In this document: in pieces, positions 7,461-16,003 of the stretch
Numbering within the stretch: the first letter of the stretch is position 1
Layout of the letters: every line of letters begins with the position of its first letter
DNA from: Paracoccaceae bacterium
Lineage (GTDB): Bacteria > Pseudomonadota > Alphaproteobacteria > Rhodobacterales > Rhodobacteraceae
Assembly: GCA_020425085.1 (NCBI GenBank)
Contig: JAGQRW010000001.1
Coordinates: forward strand, 124,001 to 188,000
Direction of reading: 5' to 3'
Length of the DNA stretch: 64,000 nt
Position numbers and translations under genes: made by a program
The notes under the pieces: model-generated
The model's database searches: none
What the model saw: the letters and a program-made list of their open reading frames with translations, nothing else
What the model was told of the DNA's origin: nothing

Positions 7461-8066
7461 GTGAAACTTTTGGAAATGATGCGGGTCACCGGCTTTGCGG
7501 CGATATTCGCTGTCGCATCGGCGGGGGCTTCGCTTGGACTGTCGCTGACACTTGACTTCACCGGCGAGTCGCTCGGGCCGCTTGCTGGCGACACCTACAG
7601 CAAGACCCAGGGCGGGTTGACCTTCACCTTCAACGGGCCGGGTCTGCATTTCCGTGGCCTGGGCGGCGGCTTTGACTCGACCTACGGGCTGGACCGCTGG
7701 CTCAGCACCACTGGCGATGCCGGACCGATAGAAATGCTGATTTCGGGCGGGGTGATCAACTCGATCACCTATCTCAACCCGATCAACGGCACCGTCACCT
7801 CCGAGGTCGACATAATCGACACGGTGGCATATGACGCCCTGAACAACGTTCTCGACTCGGCGTCGACTTCGGCCGAGTACCATACTCTGTTCGGTCCCGA
7901 CATCGCCCGCATGACCTTCGTCGAGAATTTTTCGGGTCAGGGCTTCGTGCTCGGCAAGTTCGTGGTGGATTACACCGCCGCCGTTCCGCTGCCCGCAGGA
8001 CTGCCGCTGCTACTGGCCGGTCTCGGCGGTCTGGCGTTGATGAGAAGGCGTCCGAAAGCCGCCTGA
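7461..8066 (+). CDS. VPLPA-CTERM sorting domain protein
   Basis: A 201-residue secreted protein. It has an N-terminal signal peptide (about 1-24), a Gly/Thr-rich extracellular body, and a C-terminal sorting signal: VPLPA, then a hydrophobic segment (GLPLLLAGLGGLALM), then RRRPKAA. In the PEP-CTERM class this tripartite tail is cut and processed by a dedicated exosortase (XrtD for VPLPA types) during export to the surface or matrix. I start at the GTG at 7461 because it follows a GGGGGG tract by 6 nt and gives a normal signal peptide; an ATG 30 nt upstream does not. The body is not recognised; DFTGESLGPL..DTYSKTQGGLTF suggests a beta-sandwich. No exosortase gene is in the window. Confidence 0.85.
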   Translation: MKLLEMMRVTGFAAIFAVASAGASLGLSLTLDFTGESLGPLAGDTYSKTQGGLTFTFNGPGLHFRGLGGGFDSTYGLDRWLSTTGDAGPIEMLISGGVINSITYLNPINGTVTSEVDIIDTVAYDALNNVLDSASTSAEYHTLFGPDIARMTFVENFSGQGFVLGKFVVDYTAAVPLPAGLPLLLAGLGGLALMRRRPKAA

Positions 8067-8103
8067 CGCCACCCGGGCGCGCGGCGTCACGTCTGATCAA
8101 TCG

Positions 8104-8129
8104 AATGCCCCGTGTCTGCACGGGGCATT
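8104..8129. terminator. Bidirectional terminator
   Basis: AATGCCCCGTG at 8104-8114 pairs perfectly with CACGGGGCATT at 8119-8129 around a TCTG loop, giving an 11 bp stem. It sits between the convergent VPLPA-CTERM gene and ilvE, and A/T ends on both sides let it serve both strands. Confidence 0.75.
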
Positions 8130-8142
8130 TCGCTTGCCGGCT

Positions 8143-9012
8143 TCAGGCGCGCACCAGCTTTTCATAACCGGTGGCGATGTCGCGGGTGATCGCACCGACC
8201 TCGAAATTGTAATCGCCGATCTGCCCGACCGGCGTCACCTCGGCGGCGGTGCCGGTCAGCCAACACTGTTCGAAACTTTCCAGTTCTTCCGGCATGATGT
8301 GGCGTTCATTCACCTTGATCTGGCGGTCTTTCAACATGCCGATCACGGTTTGCCGGGTCAGCCCGTTCAGGAAACAATCGGGTGTCGGGGTGTGAACCTC
8401 GCCGTCCTTGACGAAAAAGATGTTGGCGCCAGTCGCTTCGGCCACATAGCCGCGATAATCGAACATCAGGGCATCGGAACAACCCTTGGCCTCGGCCGTA
8501 TGCTTGGACATAGTGCAGATCATGTAAAGCCCGGCCGCCTTGGCCTGACTGGGTGCCGTTTCCGGGCTCGGGCGTTTCCATTTGGAAATGTCCAGCTTGG
8601 CCCCCTTCATCTTGGCGTCACCGTAATAGGCACCCCATTCCCAGGCCGCCACTGCCATGCGCACCGGGTTGCGCGCACTGGCAACACCCATGTCTTCACC
8701 GGCACCGCGCCAGGCGACCGCACGCACATAGGCATTGGTCCAGCCGTTGGCCTTCAGGACATCATATTTGACCTTTTCGATCTCATCCACCGACCAGGGA
8801 ATTTCAAAATCGATCATGTTGGCCGATTTTTTCAGCCGTTCCGAGTGATCGCGTGATCTGAAAATCCTGCCATCATAGCAACGCTCGCCTTCAAAAACCG
8901 AGCTGGCATAGTGCAGCGCATGGGTCAGGATATGCACATTGGCATCGCGCCACGGCACCAGCTTGCCGTCCATCCAGATTTGCCCGTCACGATCATCATA
9001 GGCACCAGCCAT
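8143..9012 (-). CDS. ilvE: Branched-chain amino acid aminotransferase
   Basis: A 289-residue class IV (D-amino-acid/branched-chain fold) PLP enzyme. It catalyses the last step of valine, leucine and isoleucine synthesis and the first of their breakdown. The PLP lysine is expected in SQAKAAGLY (about K158). YRGYVAEATGANIFFV and FLNGLTRQTVI are the family signatures around the cofactor phosphate. The N-terminal HALHYASSVFEGERCY is typical of IlvE rather than of the second class IV aminotransferase at 29186. It is divergent from petP with a 184 nt spacer. Confidence 0.93.
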   Translation of the reverse strand: MAGAYDDRDGQIWMDGKLVPWRDANVHILTHALHYASSVFEGERCYDGRIFRSRDHSERLKKSANMIDFEIPWSVDEIEKVKYDVLKANGWTNAYVRAVAWRGAGEDMGVASARNPVRMAVAAWEWGAYYGDAKMKGAKLDISKWKRPSPETAPSQAKAAGLYMICTMSKHTAEAKGCSDALMFDYRGYVAEATGANIFFVKDGEVHTPTPDCFLNGLTRQTVIGMLKDRQIKVNERHIMPEELESFEQCWLTGTAAEVTPVGQIGDYNFEVGAITRDIATGYEKLVRA

Positions 9013-9075
9013 CGCATTTCCCCTTGTTCAACTGACCGATTACACCGGTTGATTTTGCATTTGTTGCGCAATTAG

Positions 9076-9088
9076 GTCCGAAACGGAC
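9076..9088. promoter_or_regulatory. Candidate operator in the ilvE-petP spacer
   Basis: GTCCGAAACGGAC is a perfect 5 bp inverted repeat around AAA, centred in the 184 nt spacer between the divergent ilvE and petP genes. Short palindromes of this kind are typical targets of dimeric MarR-type regulators, and petP encodes one, so autoregulation is possible. The site is inferred from symmetry and position only. Confidence 0.3.
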
Positions 9089-9196
9089 ATATAGTTACGC
9101 AAATTCGCAAATCTGCTAGCATTTGATTCTTGGAAAGTCAACAAGACTGACATAAAATGAAATAACAATCCAAAAATGTGAACGGGTATCAGTATC

Positions 9197-9712
9197 ATGC
9201 AGAATCAGGGCCTTGCCGCACCCTCCCTTAGCAGCGAAAACCTGCTGTTCCTGACCGATGAGCAGGTCAGAAAGGGCATCGAGGCGATGTTCTTTGCCTA
9301 TCGTGGCTTTACTGCCGATCCCGACCGCATCCTGGAAAACTACGCCTATGGCCGCGCCCACCACCGGGCGATCCATTTCATCAGCCGCGCCCCCGGTACC
9401 ACGGTTAATAATCTTCTGGAAATCCTCGGCGTTACCAAACAGTCGCTGAACCGCGTCCTCAGAACTCTGGTTGATGACGGTCTGGTGGATAGCCGCATCG
9501 GTACCCGAGACAAGCGTGAAAGGCATCTTTATCTGACCGAAAAAGGCAACGCGCTGGAACAGGAATTGTCCGAAGCTCAACGAACCCGCATGCGCGCTGC
9601 CTATCGCGCCGCCGGACCGGATGCGGTTCAGGGTTTCCGTACCGTGCTGGAACAAATGATGGATCCGCGGATGCGCCGGCTGCTGTCCACCATGACATCG
9701 ATCGGAAACTGA
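9197..9712 (+). CDS. petP: MarR-family transcriptional regulator PetP
   Basis: A 171-residue MarR-type winged-helix protein. The DNA-binding region is at about 70-125 (LLEILGVTKQSLNRVLRTLVDDGLV, then the wing GTRDKRERHLYLT). The upstream segment AFFAYRGFTADPDRIL-like (MFFAYRGFTADPDRIL) and GRAHHRAIHFI match what I recall of PetP from Rhodobacter capsulatus, where petP and petR lie upstream of the cytochrome bc1 operon. petR begins 4 nt after the stop, so the pair is co-transcribed. Here the bc1 genes are not adjacent; a DEAD-box helicase follows instead. Confidence 0.85.
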   Translation: MQNQGLAAPSLSSENLLFLTDEQVRKGIEAMFFAYRGFTADPDRILENYAYGRAHHRAIHFISRAPGTTVNNLLEILGVTKQSLNRVLRTLVDDGLVDSRIGTRDKRERHLYLTEKGNALEQELSEAQRTRMRAAYRAAGPDAVQGFRTVLEQMMDPRMRRLLSTMTSIGN

Positions 9713-9716
9713 CCTG

Positions 9717-10421
9717 ATGGCCGATCAAAACGACGCACATATCCTGATTGTCGATGACGATGAACGGATTCGGGGGCTGTTGCAGAAATTCCTGTCTAGA
9801 AACGGCTATTGGGTCAGTGCCGCCCGCGACGCCGCCCATGCCCGCCGCCTGCTGGCGGGACTTGAATTTGATCTGATCGTACTGGATGTGATGATGCCCG
9901 GTGAAGACGGCCTTAGCCTGACCCGTTCATTGCGTGAAACGTTGGAAACGCCGATTCTGCTGCTGACCGCCAAGGGCGAGGCCAGCGACCGCATCACCGG
10001 GCTGGAGGCAGGGGCCGACGATTACCTGCCCAAACCGTTCGAACCCAAGGAACTGCTGCTAAGGATCAACGCCATCCTGCGCCGGGTGCCAAAGGCCGAG
10101 CCTGACCGTGACGTTCCCAAGACATTGCAACTCGGGGCAATCCGATATGACCTTTCGCGCGGCGAATTGTGGAATGGATCCATGCTGATCCGCCTGACCG
10201 CCACCGAAAGCGCGCTGATGAAGATCTTTTCCGCCTGCCCGCATGAACCCGTCAGCCGCAACCAACTGGTCAGCGATCTTGGCCGCGACGACGGGCAGGC
10301 GCAGGAACGTGCGGTGGATGTGCAGATCACTCGGTTGAGGCGCAAGATCGAGACCGACCCGAAACAGCCGCGCTATCTTCAGACGGTACGCGGATCGGGT
10401 TACATGCTGGCGCCGGATTAG
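9717..10421 (+). CDS. petR: OmpR-family response regulator PetR
   Basis: A 234-residue two-domain response regulator. The receiver domain (about 7-125) has the acidic cluster IVDDDE, the phosphoacceptor Asp in LIVLDVMMPGEDG (about D57), and the conserved Lys in LPKPFEPKE. The C-terminal winged helix (about 135-232) has the OmpR/PhoB signature VDVQITRLRRKIE..PRYLQTVRGSGYML. No histidine kinase gene is nearby, as in the R. capsulatus petPR locus that it resembles; PetR there is needed for respiratory and photosynthetic growth. Translationally close to petP, which probably works with it. Confidence 0.88.
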   Translation: MADQNDAHILIVDDDERIRGLLQKFLSRNGYWVSAARDAAHARRLLAGLEFDLIVLDVMMPGEDGLSLTRSLRETLETPILLLTAKGEASDRITGLEAGADDYLPKPFEPKELLLRINAILRRVPKAEPDRDVPKTLQLGAIRYDLSRGELWNGSMLIRLTATESALMKIFSACPHEPVSRNQLVSDLGRDDGQAQERAVDVQITRLRRKIETDPKQPRYLQTVRGSGYMLAPD

Positions 10422-10661
10422 GCGACGCAGGCGAATTGAGTTGACTTCACACCAAAAGCATGATTATGCACTTGCAGCATTTGGGCGCGCCGCAATGGCT
10501 GCACCCACGAAAAGGCTGAGCTTTCCTTAAAACCGATGTTCAGGTGAATGCTGCGACTGACCCAGCGGGCTTACATCCGTTTTGTCTTGTCGCTATCGAC
10601 AAGAACGTGATGCAAGCGATCCCATGGTCGTCGGCAAAACATTACATGAGAAAGAAACATT

Positions 10662-11900
10662 GTGAATTTCCAAGAACTTGGCTTGAAAAAGCCGATCCTC
10701 TCAACCCTTGCCAAACAAGGATATGAAACTCCTACCCCAATCCAGATTCAGGCGATCCCGCCGATACTGGAAGGCCGCGACGTGGTTGGCCTGGCGCAAA
10801 CCGGCACCGGCAAGACCGCAGCCTTTGCGCTGCCGCTCTTGCACCGCCTTACCGGCAAAGACCTGCCTGGCGGGTTTCGCCCGGTCCGGGTACTGGTGCT
10901 GTCACCGACCCGTGAACTTGCGGCCCAGATCGAAAAAAGCATGCGCACCTATGGCGGCTCGATGGGGCTGCGGACAACCTGTGTGGTGGGCGGCGTGCCG
11001 ATCAAGCGGCAGATCAACACTCTTAGGGATGGAGTCGATATTCTGGTGGCGACACCGGGGCGTCTGGAAGACCTTTACAGCCAGCGTGCCGTCACCTTCG
11101 AGCGGGTGGAAACCATCGTACTGGATGAGGCGGATCAGATGATGGACATCGGCTTCATGCCGGCCATCAAACGCATTCTGAAAATGTTGCCCAAGACGCG
11201 GCAGACATTGCTTTTCTCGGCCACCATGCCCAAGGAAATCAAGGCGCTCTCCAATGACTATCTAAACGATCCGGTCGAGGTTTCGGTGGCTCCGGTTGCG
11301 GCAACCGCCGATCGTATCGACCAGACGGTAATGCATATGCAGCACGCCGACAAACCAAGTGCCATTGCCAAACTGGTGCGTTCGCATCCCGGCAAGCGGG
11401 TGATCGTTTTCACCCGGACCAAGCGCGGCGCCGACAAGGTGGCACGCAAGCTCAATGCCGATGGTCTGGGCGCTTCCGCCATCCACGGCAACAAATCACA
11501 AGGTCAGCGGCAACGGGCGCTGGATGCATTTCGGGGCGGCAAGGAACCGGTGCTGATCGCCACTGACATTGCTGCGCGTGGCATCGACGTGCCGGATATC
11601 CAGCTGGTGGTGAATTACGATCTGCCGAACGTGCCGGAAAGCTATGTACACCGGATCGGTCGCACGGCGCGGGCCGGGGCATCCGGCCTGGCGGTTTCGT
11701 TCTGCGCTATTGATGAGATCAAGCAGTTGCGCGACATCGAAAAGTTGATCCGCACCAACATCCCGGCGCTGGCAGTGGATGGCAGCCTTATCCCTGAACG
11801 CGCCCAGCAGACAACGCACCCGCGCGGCACCAAACGCCCGCCGACCCAGGGCCAGAAACGCCGCCGCTATTCCAGCCGCGCCAACCGCGCCTCGGCCTGA
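10662..11900 (+). CDS. DEAD-box ATP-dependent RNA helicase (RhlE-like)
   Basis: A 412-residue helicase that unwinds RNA in ribosome assembly or mRNA decay. Visible motifs are the Q motif (TPTPIQIQAIPPIL), Walker A AQTGTGKT (about 45-52), PTRELA, DEAD at about 155-158, SAT at about 186-188, and HRIGRTARAG. The C-terminal tail after about 385 is short, Arg/Lys-rich and disordered. The start is GTG at 10662 (MNFQELGL) after the weak AGAAAGAAAC. The 240 nt leader between petR and this gene is long for the region, which may point to cold or growth regulation. The best named match in layout is RhlE, but the subgroup is not certain. Confidence 0.9.
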   Translation: MNFQELGLKKPILSTLAKQGYETPTPIQIQAIPPILEGRDVVGLAQTGTGKTAAFALPLLHRLTGKDLPGGFRPVRVLVLSPTRELAAQIEKSMRTYGGSMGLRTTCVVGGVPIKRQINTLRDGVDILVATPGRLEDLYSQRAVTFERVETIVLDEADQMMDIGFMPAIKRILKMLPKTRQTLLFSATMPKEIKALSNDYLNDPVEVSVAPVAATADRIDQTVMHMQHADKPSAIAKLVRSHPGKRVIVFTRTKRGADKVARKLNADGLGASAIHGNKSQGQRQRALDAFRGGKEPVLIATDIAARGIDVPDIQLVVNYDLPNVPESYVHRIGRTARAGASGLAVSFCAIDEIKQLRDIEKLIRTNIPALAVDGSLIPERAQQTTHPRGTKRPPTQGQKRRRYSSRANRASA

Positions 11901-11908
11901 AACGATAC

Positions 11909-11934
11909 TGGCCGGAAGCACAAGTTTCCGGCCA
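11909..11934 (+). terminator. Hairpin after the DEAD-box gene
   Basis: TGGCCGGAA at 11909-11917 pairs with TTCCGGCCA at 11926-11934 around an 8 nt loop, starting 8 nt after the stop codon. No T-run follows, so termination may be weak or factor-assisted. Confidence 0.4.
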
Positions 11935-11983
11935 TGGTTCAGGATGGCTTGCAGCACCTTGCTGCCTCGCATATCCTTTGGCC

Positions 11984-12919
11984 ATGACCACCGCCCTTTT
12001 CAGCCATCCCGCCAGTCTGGCGCATGAAATGCCCGACGGGCACCCCGAACGTATCGAGCGGATCAAGGCAATCAACGCCGCCCTTGCCGCCGGGGAATTC
12101 AACGCCCTTGACCGTCACGAGGCACCGATTTGCCGGGATGATGACATCCTGCTGGCGCATCCCCGTTCCTATCTCGACCTGATCAAAGGGTCTGCTCCGG
12201 ATCAGGGATTTCGTCAACTCGATCCCGATACTCATATGTCCAAGGGAACGTTGGAGGCAGCAATGCGTGCCGTAGGTGGCAATGTCGCGGCGGTCGACCT
12301 GGTCATGACCGGTGGCGCGTCCAACGCCTTTGTCGCCATGCGCCCTCCCGGCCATCACGCGGAAAAATCGACCGCCATGGGGTTTTGCCTGTTTGGCAAC
12401 GTGGCGATTGCGGCGAAACACGCGCTGGAACATCACGGCCTCAAACGCGTGGCAATCGTGGATTTCGATGTGCATCACGGCAACGGTACACAGGATCTGG
12501 TCTGGGATGACCGGCGGATCTTTTTTGCCTCAAGCCATCAAATGCCGCTCTATCCCGGCACCGGCGCGCCCTCGGAAACCGGCGCGCATGGCAACATCCT
12601 GAACCTGCCGCTTGACGAAGGCACCGATGGGCCGGAATTCCGTGAACTGATACAGGAAACCTTGTTGCCGGCACTGGCCTGGCACCGTCCGGAACTGATC
12701 CTGATCTCGGCCGGGTTTGATGCCCACCGCGACGATCCGCTGGCCGGATTGAACCTGATCGAAGACGATTTTGCATGGATCACCGAACAGGTGTGTGACA
12801 TAGCCGACACAAGCGCCAGTGGCCGGGTGGTATCCAGCCTTGAAGGCGGATATGATTTGAACGCTGTGGCGGCCTCGACCGCCCGGCATGTGCGCGTATT
12901 GATGGAGCGGGGGCAATGA
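11984..12919 (+). CDS. Histone deacetylase family (acetoin utilisation/APAH-type) hydrolase
   Basis: A 311-residue zinc hydrolase of the arginase/deacetylase fold. Visible active-site parts are RPPGHHAE (proton-transfer His pair), the zinc ligands in VDFDVHHGNGT and SAGFDAHRDDPL, and the C-terminal SLEGGYD. Bacterial members deacetylate acetylpolyamines or other small acetyl-amides, some act on proteins, and the substrate here is unknown. I prefer the ATG at 11984 (MTTALFSHP) over a TTG two codons upstream. The stop overlaps the xseB start (ATGA). The grouping HDAC-like/xseB/ispA/dxs is typical of Rhodobacterales and suggests one transcript. Confidence 0.9.
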   Translation: MTTALFSHPASLAHEMPDGHPERIERIKAINAALAAGEFNALDRHEAPICRDDDILLAHPRSYLDLIKGSAPDQGFRQLDPDTHMSKGTLEAAMRAVGGNVAAVDLVMTGGASNAFVAMRPPGHHAEKSTAMGFCLFGNVAIAAKHALEHHGLKRVAIVDFDVHHGNGTQDLVWDDRRIFFASSHQMPLYPGTGAPSETGAHGNILNLPLDEGTDGPEFRELIQETLLPALAWHRPELILISAGFDAHRDDPLAGLNLIEDDFAWITEQVCDIADTSASGRVVSSLEGGYDLNAVAASTARHVRVLMERGQ

Positions 12920-13158
12920 GTGACAAACCGGTAAGCGACCTGAGTTTTGAAGAAGCCATGGCCGAACTGGAAAATCTGGTCAGCCGTCTCGAAGGCAGCC
13001 AGGTCGCGCTTGAGGACAGTATCAGGCTTTATGAACGCGGTGAGGCCCTGAAAAAGCACTGCGAGGCCAAGCTGAAGGCAGCCGAAGAAAAGGTCGAACA
13101 GATCATGCTTGGCGAGAATCAGCAGCCAACCGGCAGCAAACCGGTCGAAGGACTCTGA
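12916..13158 (+). CDS. xseB: Exodeoxyribonuclease VII small subunit
   Basis: The 80-residue small subunit of exonuclease VII, which degrades single-stranded DNA together with XseA. The family pattern LSFEEAMAELENLVSRLE followed by SLRLYERGEALKKHCE-type sequence (here SIRLYERGEALKKHCEAKL) and KAAEEKVEQI is complete. It is an all-helical protein. Overlaps the deacetylase stop by 4 nt, and ispA follows after 2 nt. xseB-ispA-dxs order is widely conserved. xseA is not in the window. Confidence 0.95.
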   Translation: MSDKPVSDLSFEEAMAELENLVSRLEGSQVALEDSIRLYERGEALKKHCEAKLKAAEEKVEQIMLGENQQPTGSKPVEGL

Positions 13159-13160
13159 CC

Positions 13161-14033
13161 ATGTTCCGCGAGGTGCTGAACCAGCACGCGGCACGGGTCG
13201 AAACCTGCCTGGAAACCCTGTTCAAGGAACTGCCTGATAACAAACTGAGCGATGCCATGCGTTATGCCGCCCTGTCCGGCGGCAAGCGCCTCAGGGCGTT
13301 TCTGGTGATGGAAGGTGCCAGGCTATACGGTGTCAGACCGCAGAATGCCGATCGGGCAGCGGCGGCCGTCGAATGTGTGCATGCCTATTCACTGGTGCAT
13401 GATGATTTGCCCGCCATGGATGATGACGATCTGCGCCGGGGGCTGCCCACGGTACATGTGAAATGGGACGAGGCCACTGCCGTGCTGACAGGCGACGCGC
13501 TCCAGACCATGGCGTTTGAAATCCTCGCTTCCAGCCGCACCGCCGCAGACGCCAATATTCGCCTCAGGCTGATCACCTCTATGGCCGAGGCAGTGGGTGG
13601 CCGGGGCATGGTACTTGGCCAGATGCAGGACATTCTGGCGCAAACCGCCAAGCCCCCTCTCGATATCGACCAGATCACTGCCTTGCAGGCCAACAAGACC
13701 GGCGCCCTGATCACCTGGGCGGCCGAGGCCGGGCCGGTGATGAGCAACACCAATACCGGGGTGATGCGCGCCTATGCACAGGCGATCGGGCTGGCCTTTC
13801 AGATTGCCGACGACATTCTGGATGTGGAAGGCAACCCCGAAAAGGCCGGCAAACGACTGCAAAAGGATCAGGCAGCGGGCAAGGCGACCTTTGTTTCGGT
13901 TCTGGGAATGGTCGGCGCCAAGAACAAGGCATCGGAACTGGTGGAAGAGGCCTGTGACGGGCTGGAAATCTTTGGCGGCACCGGCGACAATCTCAGGCAA
14001 CTGGCGCGCTTTATCATTGATCGTGATATGTGA
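13161..14033 (+). CDS. ispA: Short-chain polyprenyl diphosphate synthase (farnesyl diphosphate synthase)
   Basis: A 290-residue all-helical prenyltransferase that condenses isopentenyl diphosphate with allylic diphosphates. The first Asp-rich motif is DDLPAMD (from about D81) and the second is ADDILD at about 220. GGKRLRAF and [10 protein letters not shown] are further signatures. The six-residue spacing in the first Asp motif is the type seen in bacterial farnesyl/geranyl synthases. It lies between xseB and dxs, so precursor synthesis and elongation are co-expressed. Chain-length specificity cannot be settled by reading. Confidence 0.93.
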   Translation: MFREVLNQHAARVETCLETLFKELPDNKLSDAMRYAALSGGKRLRAFLVMEGARLYGVRPQNADRAAAAVECVHAYSLVHDDLPAMDDDDLRRGLPTVHVKWDEATAVLTGDALQTMAFEILASSRTAADANIRLRLITSMAEAVGGRGMVLGQMQDILAQTAKPPLDIDQITALQANKTGALITWAAEAGPVMSNTNTGVMRAYAQAIGLAFQIADDILDVEGNPEKAGKRLQKDQAAGKATFVSVLGMVGAKNKASELVEEACDGLEIFGGTGDNLRQLARFIIDRDM

Positions 14034-14058
14034 TAGGCAAAAACCGAGCCAAGGGAAT

Positions 14059-15999
14059 GTGCATTTGACCCAACCAAACCGCCCTGTTACGCCGCTGTTA
14101 GACAAGGTGAACTCGCCCGCCGATCTAAAACGGCTGAACGACGTTGATCTTGGCCGTTTGGCGGATGAGGTTCGCGCCGAAACCATTTCGGCGGTTTCTG
14201 TCACCGGCGGTCATCTGGGGGCCGGGCTTGGGGTGGTGGAACTGACCACGGCTCTGCATGCGGTTTTCGATACGCCGCGCGACCGGCTGATCTGGGATGT
14301 CGGGCACCAGTGCTATCCACACAAGATTCTGACCGGGCGGCGCGATCGCATCCGCACCCTGCGCCAACCTGGCGGCTTGTCTGGTTTCACCAAGCGCAGC
14401 GAAAGCGCTTATGATCCGTTTGGCGCGGCGCATTCGTCCACGTCAATCTCGGCGGCGCTTGGCTTTGCAGTGGCGCATGATCTTGGCGGCACACCGGAAC
14501 CGGCACTTGGCGATGCCATCGCGGTGATCGGTGACGGTGCGATGTCGGCAGGCATGGCGTTTGAGGCGCTGAACAATGCCGGCCATCTCGGCAAACGCCT
14601 GTTCGTGATCCTGAACGATAACGAAATGTCCATTGCACCGCCGGTCGGGGCGATGTCGGCCTATCTTTCGCGGCTATATGCCGGTGCGCCATTCCAGGAA
14701 CTGCGCGCCGCTGCCAAGGGTGCGGTCAGCCTGTTGCCGGAACCCTTTCAGGAAGGAGCCCGCCGCGCCAAGGAAATCGTCAAATCAATGACCGTGGGCG
14801 GAACCCTGTTCGAGGAACTGGGGTTTTCCTATGTCGGGCCGATCGACGGCCATGACATGGAACAGTTGCTGGCGGTGCTGCGCACCGTCAAGGCCCGCGC
14901 CGATGGGCCAATGCTGATTCATGTCATGACAAAAAAGGGCAAGGGATATCCGCCCGCCGAACGGTCTGCCGACAAGTATCACGGGGTATCGAAATTCGAC
15001 GTGGTGTCAGGCAAACAGCACAGGAAACCGTCGAACGCGCCAAGCTATACACGCGTATTCGCCAACGCGCTGATCCATCAGGCTGCGGCCGATGACAAGA
15101 TTGTTGCCATAACCGCCGCCATGCCAGACGGCACCGGGCTTGACCTGTTCGCCGAACGCTTTCCCAAACGCTGTTTTGACGTTGGCATTGCCGAACAGCA
15201 TGGCGTGACCTTCAGTGCCGCACTGGCGGCTGGTGGCATGAAACCTTTCTGCACCATCTATTCGACTTTCCTTCAACGCGGATTTGATCAGGTGGTGCAT
15301 GACGTGGCGATCCAGCGCTTGGCCGTCCGCTTTGCCATCGACCGCGCCGGGCTGGTCGGGGCGGATGGTGCCACCCATGCCGGGGCGTTTGATATTGCCT
15401 TTCTGGCTAACCTGCCGGGTTTCGTGGTGATGGCCGCCGCCGACGAGGTTGAGCTGATGCACATGGTCGCCACCGCTGCCAGCATCAACGACCGCCCCTC
15501 GGCCTTTCGCTATCCTCGGGGCGAAGGCGTTGGGGTTGAACTGCCGGAAAAGGGCGAGATTCTGGAAATCGGCAAGGGTCGGATCATTCAGACCGGCAGC
15601 CGGGTTGCCATCCTGTCATTCGGCACGCGACTGGCCGAGGTGATGAAGGCCGCCGAAAATCTGGCGGGCAGGGGCATCCGCCCAACCATTGCCGATGCAC
15701 GATTCGCCAAGCCGCTTGACCGCGACCTGATCCTTGATCTTGCCGCCGGGCATGAGGCGCTGATCACTATTGAAGAGGGCGCGATTGGTGGCTTTGGCAG
15801 CCATGTGGCGCAGTTGCTGGCCGAAAACGGGGTGTTCGACCACGGGCTGAAATTCCGCTCCATGGTTTTGCCGGATACGTTTATCGACCAGAACTCCCCG
15901 GCGGCGATGTACGAAACCGCCGGATTGAACGCCCGCGATATCGAGAGCAAAGTGCTGTCCGCCCTGGGCATCGCCAGCGTGGGAAGTAAACGCGCCTGA
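14059..15999 (+). CDS. dxs: 1-deoxy-D-xylulose-5-phosphate synthase
   Basis: The thiamine diphosphate enzyme condenses pyruvate and glyceraldehyde 3-phosphate in the first step of the MEP isoprenoid pathway. It is 646 residues long. Signatures are [29 protein letters not shown], the TPP motif GDGAMSAG (about 158-165) and the catalytic Glu in [10 protein letters not shown]. The start is GTG at 14059 (or TTG at 14065) behind AAGGGA; the frame is open further upstream inside ispA, but that part is only the other frame of ispA. It ends 4 nt before the convergent RNA methyltransferase gene. Confidence 0.95.
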   Translation: MHLTQPNRPVTPLLDKVNSPADLKRLNDVDLGRLADEVRAETISAVSVTGGHLGAGLGVVELTTALHAVFDTPRDRLIWDVGHQCYPHKILTGRRDRIRTLRQPGGLSGFTKRSESAYDPFGAAHSSTSISAALGFAVAHDLGGTPEPALGDAIAVIGDGAMSAGMAFEALNNAGHLGKRLFVILNDNEMSIAPPVGAMSAYLSRLYAGAPFQELRAAAKGAVSLLPEPFQEGARRAKEIVKSMTVGGTLFEELGFSYVGPIDGHDMEQLLAVLRTVKARADGPMLIHVMTKKGKGYPPAERSADKYHGVSKFDVVSGKQHRKPSNAPSYTRVFANALIHQAAADDKIVAITAAMPDGTGLDLFAERFPKRCFDVGIAEQHGVTFSAALAAGGMKPFCTIYSTFLQRGFDQVVHDVAIQRLAVRFAIDRAGLVGADGATHAGAFDIAFLANLPGFVVMAAADEVELMHMVATAASINDRPSAFRYPRGEGVGVELPEKGEILEIGKGRIIQTGSRVAILSFGTRLAEVMKAAENLAGRGIRPTIADARFAKPLDRDLILDLAAGHEALITIEEGAIGGFGSHVAQLLAENGVFDHGLKFRSMVLPDTFIDQNSPAAMYETAGLNARDIESKVLSALGIASVGSKRA

Positions 16000-16003
16000 A
16001 CGG

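Noticed and set aside
7226-7594. A minus-strand frame before the first VPLPA-CTERM gene
   Set aside because: It overlaps the signal-peptide part of that gene in antisense and has no motif or ribosome binding site.
10544-10726. A 60-codon frame before the DEAD-box gene
   Set aside because: No ribosome binding site, poor protein character, and it overlaps the helicase start in another frame.
13774-14058. A 5' extension of the dxs frame into ispA
   Set aside because: The residues are the other frame of ispA, and the family N-terminus begins at the GTG at 14059 behind AAGGGA.
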